Below, piece by piece: positions 58,301-64,000 of a stretch of 64,000 nucleotides of DNA (position 1 is the first letter of the stretch; each line of letters begins with the position of its first letter). The position numbers and the translations under genes were made by a program. The DNA comes from Circinella minor (taxonomy: Eukaryota > Mucoromycota > Mucoromycetes > Mucorales > Lichtheimiaceae), in assembly GCA_016758965.1 (NCBI GenBank), contig JAEPRB010000001.1, forward strand, positions 434,001-498,000. The letters are read 5' to 3'. Below the pieces are notes generated by a model. The model was given only the letters and a program-made list of their open reading frames with translations. It searched no databases and was not told where the DNA came from.

Positions 58301-58822
58301 GGTTTGAGTTGACATGGATGCACCTGCTGTTCTACCTGCCAAAAATTCAGTAACAACAGCTTCAGAATCTTTTGCTTTTGCTGCTATTAAAATACGACCA
58401 TTAATCGTTGATTCTCCACCTGTTGATTCTACTGTAGGAGCCGCTTCAATTTGTGCAGGTGTGGGTTCTTTTTGTTCTTTTTGTTGTTGTTGTTGTTTTT
58501 GAGCTGTTGCTAAAGCATGATTAAATCGTGCTTGAGGTACTTTTGAAATTTTAGCCAAATGTTGCCAATTGGCAGGTGTACGGTGTAAAGCAACAGATCG
58601 ATATTGTTGTTGTCTTTGTTGTGTATCGTCTTCATTATTAGGTTGTTTATTTAATTGAGCTGAAGCACGACTGGTGGTATAAGCAAAATTAACATTACGT
58701 GATTGTAAATTGGAAATAAATACAGTTGATTTAGGTGTACTATGAGCTGCAGCCAATTGTTTTGTAAGACCACTTTGTCTAGCAACGGTGTTGAGCAATG
58801 AACTGCCCTTTGCACCATACAT
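55301..58822 (-). CDS. Large mitochondrial-type pentatricopeptide repeat (PPR) protein
   Basis: An intronless frame of 1173 residues. The N-terminus MYGAKGSSLLNTVARQSGLT is rich in Ser, Ala, Arg and Lys and lacks early acidic residues, fitting a mitochondrial presequence. Two blocks of 35-residue PPR units are visible. One spans about residues 170-640 (for example TYDAVLDAYGSLRKHNHPLT, NALVYAHVEANDLKGALDIL, NTYGMLLAMYCRLKQLDKAE). The other spans about residues 740-1160 (VYFYNVVMSKLAKCRKIDHV, ITYAALISACIRCSSETRAE, TVYQAMLNTFIDNNDIQAAE). A Gln-rich linker separates them. Fungal proteins of this size act in mitochondrial mRNA stability or translation (Cya5/Ppr-type factors); the target RNA is unknown. 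Being single-exon contrasts with its intron-rich neighbours. Confidence 0.93.
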   Translation of the reverse strand: MYGAKGSSLLNTVARQSGLTKQLAAAHSTPKSTVFISNLQSRNVNFAYTTSRASAQLNKQPNNEDDTQQRQQQYRSVALHRTPANWQHLAKISKVPQARFNHALATAQKQQQQQKEQKEPTPAQIEAAPTVESTGGESTINGRILIAAKAKDSEAVVTEFLAGRTAGASMSTQTYDAVLDAYGSLRKHNHPLTAMLTVYEDMVASGVHPTSHTYATLIKFLCTRDDEVHRTVNMLRRRIARFGVEVSNLGDLENEKNLDRALALFERAVSEERTEDFDVDLYNSMLSMLSTKGQTKDALYIYEQLELSKTVNPNSATFAMLMTLFGYAGDLPAVHECFKEYQTVRSKLPRHDPAYVYNALVYAHVEANDLKGALDILEDVMVKDNIRVTIGPYNRIMYGATNKNDLPFIDNLMTKLETGAANVKPDGNTYGMLLAMYCRLKQLDKAEEMYNKMLQCDISRQYGRLADYVCLLRAEQKPDEGLEVVKLMNQKGFELDVSMAREVVLGYLDLKETTKAVEAIKSIVSMYASSSFITERSPLLEVVREFAIKCNDLNSTVQVMRFVNKYGVKLDNRVATAMLKQYTAAKQNPEAWENFTKDIGDREFTTLYEAVFKANIRSNAFSERVFEFLETMRALNIEPTLNLYVRVSTRFKKNNDLESDARWKKVFEPYLAQLEQQQSQVSGNKSIQQQQQQAGKTSQQRERKTGEFINWTVESDLKSGAALDLAIKGNFKGSIEVLDQQIVQKGKIPSPDAVRDIIQQATRQNNLEGAVQAYNVVKESFTQLPKNIQHRALQHIYNSMLVAYARVDDLTHAREFYDKMRQRNMIPDGDAYGSLLTCTANTTSDESMDALDIYEEAMKNKVRPTVYFYNVVMSKLAKCRKIDHVLRLFDEMKKLGVQPNSITYAALISACIRCSSETRAERFFHEMLRSPKYYPRIGVFNSMIQFYTQQRPNRDKALEYYHLLLQYNLKPSGHTYKLLMEVYANIPPYDMLAAHKLLTDMTKRHHLRPGPSHFATLIRSYGCLHRDVNSAVAVYNEMKKANVKPDETVYQAMLNTFIDNNDIQAAEKLYQEMLASGARSSSYIENLFITGYGSLGDMAKAEKIWENMLDVKEDEQSQVLVKEPSTYEAMVKAYLVNKQPEKAAHVVEQMHNGRNFPIKVIDHVRALLPMQKI

Positions 58823-60376
58823 GATTTGGGAATTGTTTATATATATATATAAGAGTATACAATAGAAAGAAAGAAAGAAAAAATATAAAAGTCGTCTTTT
58901 TTTTTTTTCTTTTTTTTTTTTTAAAACAAAGCACGAAGCTTTTTAAAATTTGTTTGGGAGTTGGAGAAAAAAGAAAGAGAAAGAAGAAAACAAAACAAAA
59001 AAGAGGTTGAGTTTAAGATAAAAAAAAAAAATTGAGGTACACACAAAAAATAGCCCGATGTTTTTTTTTTTTGACTCATGGACGGAAACGGCTGAGTTTT
59101 TTTTTTATATATTTTTGCTAGGTTACGGCAGAATATTGCTCCACTTGTAAATATATATTCTGGTAGATTCCGGAAAGTGGATGACAAGTCGATACCTTAT
59201 AAGGGTATATAACCCTTTGCTAAACGATTCCAGAAAAAAATGTTTGATTTAACAAATGTATTCCACTTCCCTTTCTCTAGGGGGGGGCGGGAAGGGTGTT
59301 TTTTCATCGAATCGATTTGATAAATAGCCAAAAATAAAAATAAAAATTAAGGTTATATATACAATATATCGTATGTCTTGATTTTTCCCTTTTTTCGTAT
59401 GTGATTTTGTGGAGTCAAAAATATAAATGTATAAATACTATTACTATTATTATGAGCAGACATATTGAGGGGAAAAGTTTTGTTTTGTGTTACTTTCTTT
59501 TTCTTTTTTTTTTTTTAACAATGATGGTGAGTACTAAAGAAAAGTTATTGGGAAGATCGTATGTTTCATATCCATTTAAAAAGCTGGTTTTTTTTTTCAC
59601 GTTTATTGCATATATATATCAATTTAAATGGGAGTTTTTTTTTTCAATTTAATGGGGGAAGGTGAGAAAATGCTTATTATTATGAAAATTTCCAATGATC
59701 TCATTCATTTTTACTGTTTTATTAGAAATAATCTCATTGTATTATTATTCATCTGATTTTTCTTTCTTTCTTTCTTTACTCTACTCTATAATAATAAGCG
59801 GGATAAGCTCAATGGTATCGATTGGCACGTAAACAAAAGTTCTAAATATTCTATTAAAAAAATAAATATATCATGATGTATTGTATACACATTGTAGGTA
59901 ATAACCAAGTAAAAAAAAAAAAAAGAAATTAGACTTCAGTAATTTCCTGTAGTAGTGACCCCACAAGAAGATAACAGTAGTGGTACAAGAAGCATATCGA
60001 GCACTGTGTACGTAAATCAATCTTTTCGACTCTCAATACATTCAACTTTATTTTTTTAGTACATAGTCTATGCATAAGAAACTTACTTTTGACTTTTTAA
60101 ACCTGAAATTAAAACAGCTAAAGCATACAATTATACATTAACTTTTTATTAAGTCGCTCAAAGTCAAAAATTTTGAACACACAAATATATACGATATACT
60201 ACGACAACTAGTTATTGTTGTTTTCTTTTTTTTTTCTTTTCCTAATGATTCGCGGTCGAATTATGTTTTGCGCTTGATCATTTTCTAATTTTGCGTTGTT
60301 TATAATACTAAAATAGAAAGATATCTGCGAACTTGAAAATAATCAAACGTAAACATATTAAAATTAGAGAGCACGC

Positions 60377-60408
<32 letters not shown>

Positions 60409-62514
60409 TCGGCCGTAAAGATTATTAGGAGACAATAACAATATTCATGGAAGGTGTAGTTATTTGTAACAAGAGTAATCATGATTATAAAGTAGTCCCT
60501 ATGAAATCCCCGAACCAAATTATTATGTGAATAGTTAGAAAAAAAAAGGATCACAAAATGTGTGTTATGTGACACTTTTGATAATGCATGATCTATGTTG
60601 AGTACAATTATCTAAGCTTTCTCATTATTGTAGATTCTATTACTGCAGCTACTGCAGCCCTTCCTCGTAAGGAAAGATATAGTGAGTTTTTAATAAACAA
60701 ACCTCTCGGTGTTATTCGGTATTGCCTACGAAATTTGATCACTATACTACAGGAAGTTTACTGCAGAAACATGCAAGCCCAAGCTGTTATGGCTAGAATT
60801 ATAAGGACAAGAAATAAAAATATATAACACGTTTATAGTACATCAGTAGTATAGCTATAGATCAAGTCCATCTTGAGTTGGTATTATACAAGAACTTTAT
60901 TGGATCGTCATATGAAGATGTCTTATTAAGATCTTGTTAGATCAATCAAACTGCACTCATTCTGTCAGCAATACGTGTTGGATACCTGTCATAGGTATTA
61001 TTAATCTAGTGTCTCTTATTACTATTTTTTATTATAAAATTTGATAAATAATTGCATATATAGTAACATTATTTTATTCTTGACATGCATGTAGAGGCTT
61101 ATTTTCACTTTGATATTAAATAACTAGCACACTTTTACTTTCTTATTGTTTTCATTTGTTTATTTGAGTTCGTTTTCCCAATTGCTATTCTATTATTATT
61201 TCTACACTTTTGGAGAACATGAATAAAAATAACAGCTCGTAAATAAACGTAAACACCTGGCAAAGATGTTGTAATATTTGATTATTTCAATAAGAGTATC
61301 ATAAGAAATAAAAACAAAAAAAGATAAAATCCTTTGAGACTTTTTTGTTATATATCTTTCATAACAATAGAAATTACAACAACGTATTATTGCTCCTTTT
61401 TCTACTGTACTCTATGAGTTATGGGGGTTAGTTAATTAAATAATGTTGACAGTCGATATTAGAATACGTACGGTACTTTGGATTATTCATTAATGTTAAA
61501 AAAGTTACTGTAGATTTACGTACTATTATAATAAAGTATAAATTGAGCTTAGTCACAATTCTCTCTTCATTGTTTTATTTTTATAGTTGACGGGACCCAG
61601 GAGATTGTTTTGTGATTTTACGTATTCTATTTCTTTTTCGAATTGAGATCTGTTCACATTTGTATTTTGAATATGTATCGTCTCTTATTCCATCTGGGAT
61701 ATAAAGATAATGTTCTTCTTATCCAACAGGTGAACAATTATAATATATATATATATTCTTTAATAGGAAAATTTATTTTTAAAAACATAATGTTTTTTAT
61801 ATAATCAAAGTATTAAATCCCACTATGTTGAGCGCAGCATATTATACTAATACTAAATGAGTTTCATCGATACTCATCCTTTTTTCTGTGGCCAAAAGTA
61901 CATGTCTATAGATGTACATGCATAAAGTTAAAATCACTAAAAAGCAGGAAATATAAATAATGTAAACAAACATGAAGTTGAGTAACTAATAGTAATAAAA
62001 AACATTATAGCCTACAAGAAAATAATAATAAAAGGTGTATTTTAACAAGTTACTGTTTATAAGTATGCTTACGTAAAAAAAGATGGGGAGATAAATTTGT
62101 AAAGTACTTTAATCTAAAGTAAAAATGGGATTTCGTTATATGATGCTGAAAAAAGTTAATCATTTAACTACAGTATTAGGCCATTTTTGAATTATATATA
62201 TTTAAGATATGTATTCATAATATTTAAATACAATCGACATCAATACGTAATGAATATTTTATTACGTACGTACGTACTATTTCCTGAAACCTGTTATTTT
62301 TATTCTGTTCATAAATCATATTTGTATATGACAAGCTATTGTTTCAATTTAATTATAAAAAAGATACGTATTATTCAATATCATTCCCATTTCACTCATC
62401 ATTTCTTTGCTTTATAGTATGTACTGTAAGCTCTTTAGTTTTTTCCGCACGACAAAATAAAATACCACCTCCACTTTCCGTCATTATTATCATCATCATC
62501 AGTACTGCTACGTA
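58823..62514. other. AT-rich spacer, no gene supported
   Basis: The left part is the PPR gene's 5' flank, with (TA)n at 58840-58850. A 79-codon plus-strand frame at 60588-60827 has a plausible middle (LPRKERYSEFLINKPLGVIR and ITILQEVYCRNMQAQAVMAR), but it lacks start context and neighbours, and I cannot assign it. A tRNA A-box-like string (TAAGCTCAATGG) near 59803 has no matching stem or B-box and is not called. Confidence 0.45.
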
Positions 62515-63849
62515 TTATAGAATAACATTATTTATTATCAGTTCATTATTAGATGAATCTTTTGCAAGCTGGTAGAGTTCATCGTTATGGAAGCTATAAA
62601 CAAAACAATAAAGCTTGATATGATGTAAAGATTTAATAGCAAATATTCTTTTCAAATCATCCTTGTCCATGTTTACCTTGGAAAGGCATAGACTCTTGAG
62701 TAATGGTAGCTTGGAAATGTTTTGCGCCAGCGCTTTGTAAAACGTACAATCTTCATGATATTCAGGTTCAATAGAAAGATCAGTCAAACTCTTGATTTTC
62801 GATGCGGTCAAGATAACGTCATCGTTCATTTCGAAGACGTCGTTGAGGTATAACTCTTTTAACGGTGATGATGGTGGTGGCAAGGATGTTGTTGTTGTCG
62901 CTGTGGAGATGCTATTGTTGTAACTTCTTCTCTCAAATATCTTTAAAACGTCGTGCAATTTATTAAAGTCAAAACTACAGCCTGTCAAATCAAGTTTTGT
63001 AAAATGGGACATCTTAGTAATAGCATCCAGTACATTGTTTGGGATCACAGCTACGTTATATAATATCAACGCTTGTAAATTGGGGGCCTGTTGGTTGATG
63101 ACGCTGTTGTTGTCGTTCGGTCTTGTTATTATAGCAGGTAATATATATTCACAAGCTAGTGAGGCAGATCTCCAAGAATTGATCAAGTAGAATTCAGTTA
63201 AGTTCGTCAACGGAAACACATGTAGATCCTCTGTCCATTTTTTCCAATCGTTGTCACTACTACTTGAATACTTGTTAAAACGTATCGATAAAAAAGATAA
63301 TGTATGATGATGGTTCTTGATCAATTGTAACAACGTGCGTGGGGAATCAATACTAGAAATTTCAATATATTTTAAGCCAGGTGAATTATTATACAATGCA
63401 ATATTGTCGTGGTTGTTCAACTCGATATCAAACCTACAATTGTAGGAATAGTGATCATGCAGTACTTGAAGTTTATTGATGCTCTGACCATGTTCTCGAA
63501 CTGCTGTATAAATGCTATCGTCACAGTTTTGGATAGCTAAATGCGAAAGGTGTGGAGAATACTTCAAGAGTTTCTGTAATTCGGTGCGATTCATTTTATC
63601 TTTTTTACAATGTGAGGATAATAAGAGTTCTTTTAATGATGTGTTTTGTTGTGTTGCTAACGTAATTGGTAAGAATACCGGATGTTCAGGTTTGACGAGA
63701 ACATATCGTAAAGTCGTAAGGTTATTGCAATTATTGAGAATATCAGATAAGCTTGGAAGATTGGTACTCTCGTTAACAATATCTAGATCTAGAGTCGTCA
63801 ATGTCATGGAAAATGCATTCAAGATGGAAGGAAATTCAGCATATGACAT
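62515..63849 (-). CDS. Leucine-rich-repeat protein (F-box/LRR-like), 5' end incomplete
   Basis: A frame of 444 residues from the first in-frame ATG. Leu-rich repeats recur every 25-30 residues: SMTLTTLDLDIVNESTNLPS, NNLTTLRYVLVKPEHPVFLP, HHHTLSFLSIRFNKYSSSSD, KMSHFTKLDLTGCSFDFNKL and LPLLKSLCLSKVNMDKDDLK. They fit the long LRR type found in F-box/LRR proteins of early-diverging fungi. The frame stays open upstream of the ATG, and a good acceptor lies at about 63876 (GGATTAG/ATGATTATAAAGG), giving DDYKGP before it. The real protein therefore probably begins in an upstream exon, where an F-box would be expected. None of that is visible before the window edge, so the F-box assignment is inference. 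Confidence 0.7.
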   Translation of the reverse strand: MSYAEFPSILNAFSMTLTTLDLDIVNESTNLPSLSDILNNCNNLTTLRYVLVKPEHPVFLPITLATQQNTSLKELLLSSHCKKDKMNRTELQKLLKYSPHLSHLAIQNCDDSIYTAVREHGQSINKLQVLHDHYSYNCRFDIELNNHDNIALYNNSPGLKYIEISSIDSPRTLLQLIKNHHHTLSFLSIRFNKYSSSSDNDWKKWTEDLHVFPLTNLTEFYLINSWRSASLACEYILPAIITRPNDNNSVINQQAPNLQALILYNVAVIPNNVLDAITKMSHFTKLDLTGCSFDFNKLHDVLKIFERRSYNNSISTATTTTSLPPPSSPLKELYLNDVFEMNDDVILTASKIKSLTDLSIEPEYHEDCTFYKALAQNISKLPLLKSLCLSKVNMDKDDLKRIFAIKSLHHIKLYCFVYSFHNDELYQLAKDSSNNELIINNVIL

Positions 63850-64000
63850 AGGTCCTTTATAATCATCTAATCCATTTTTAATAATGTTATAGGTAGAAAA
63901 TGAATAATTGATTTAATCTGAATGTTCTACTTTCTTCACTGTGTTATAATTACTTACAAACTATTATATGATGTTTAATTTTTAATGACCGCATTTTTGG

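Noticed and set aside
59795..59870. Possible tRNA: TAAGCTCAATGG resembles a box A and AAGTTCTAAATATTC a box B
   Set aside because: No acceptor or anticodon stem can be paired around them, and box B deviates from the consensus.
60588..60827. 79-codon frame with a plausible basic C-terminus
   Set aside because: Isolated, no intron or start context, no family recognised; noted only in the spacer entry.

Overview
The window is nuclear DNA from an AT-rich, intron-dense fungus. The best fit is an early-diverging lineage (Mucoromycota, probably Mucorales). Evidence: short GT-AG introns of roughly 60-250 bp with GTAAGT/GTATGT donors and TAG/CAG acceptors; host genes rich in polyQ, polyN and polyT tracts; a Tudor-SN (SND1) gene, a COP9 subunit, a Pkd2/FLC-type TRP protein and a very large PPR protein; and decayed transposons of many classes. 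No bacterial or organellar features, CRISPR array, rRNA or convincing tRNA was seen. The species cannot be named from the sequence alone.

Layout. 1-7.5 kb is mostly AT-rich spacer with one decayed multi-exon gene on the minus strand (2568-4318). 7.6-9.2 kb holds a compact tail-to-tail pair, a TPR co-chaperone-like protein and a DUF202 membrane protein, whose stops are 14 bp apart. 9.9-25.5 kb is a transposon-rich accessory block. It contains pogo-like elements, a partial tandem duplication of an unknown gene, a 13-15.5 kb gene whose C-terminal half has a PD-(D/E)XK-like signature, a CACTA-like MITE, a long-armed foldback MITE, two LINE 3' fragments, a MULE remnant and a Tc1/mariner remnant. 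26-34 kb holds an intact TRP/FLC channel-like gene, a HET-domain pseudogene and an F-box/PP2-like gene, bracketed by two inverted copies of a 0.55-0.6 kb repeat (19.8-20.4 and 34.0-34.6 kb). 35.5-42 kb holds a hAT-like MITE in the SND1 upstream region, the 12-exon SND1 gene, and a convergent PA-TM-RING ubiquitin ligase. 43-49 kb is a second accessory block with three MITEs, one of them inside an exon of a decayed gene. 50-59 kb is gene-dense: CSN7, a coiled-coil protein, a RhoGAP and a 1173-residue PPR protein. 59-62.5 kb is spacer. The right edge carries a minus-strand LRR protein whose 5' end probably runs off the window.

How the genes relate. The intact genes are housekeeping functions scattered between transposons; there is no operon or evident gene cluster. 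Ubiquitin-linked functions recur (PA-TM-RING ligase, F-box/PP2 protein, CSN7, and possibly the LRR protein), but nothing ties them into one pathway. The less ordinary content is the accessory material: several decayed relatives of a multi-exon family with a K-L-x-x-E-x-K block, a TIR family built from about 24-bp minisatellite arms, and stop codons in decayed genes that often look like C:G to T:A changes. I found no convincing wholly new biological system.
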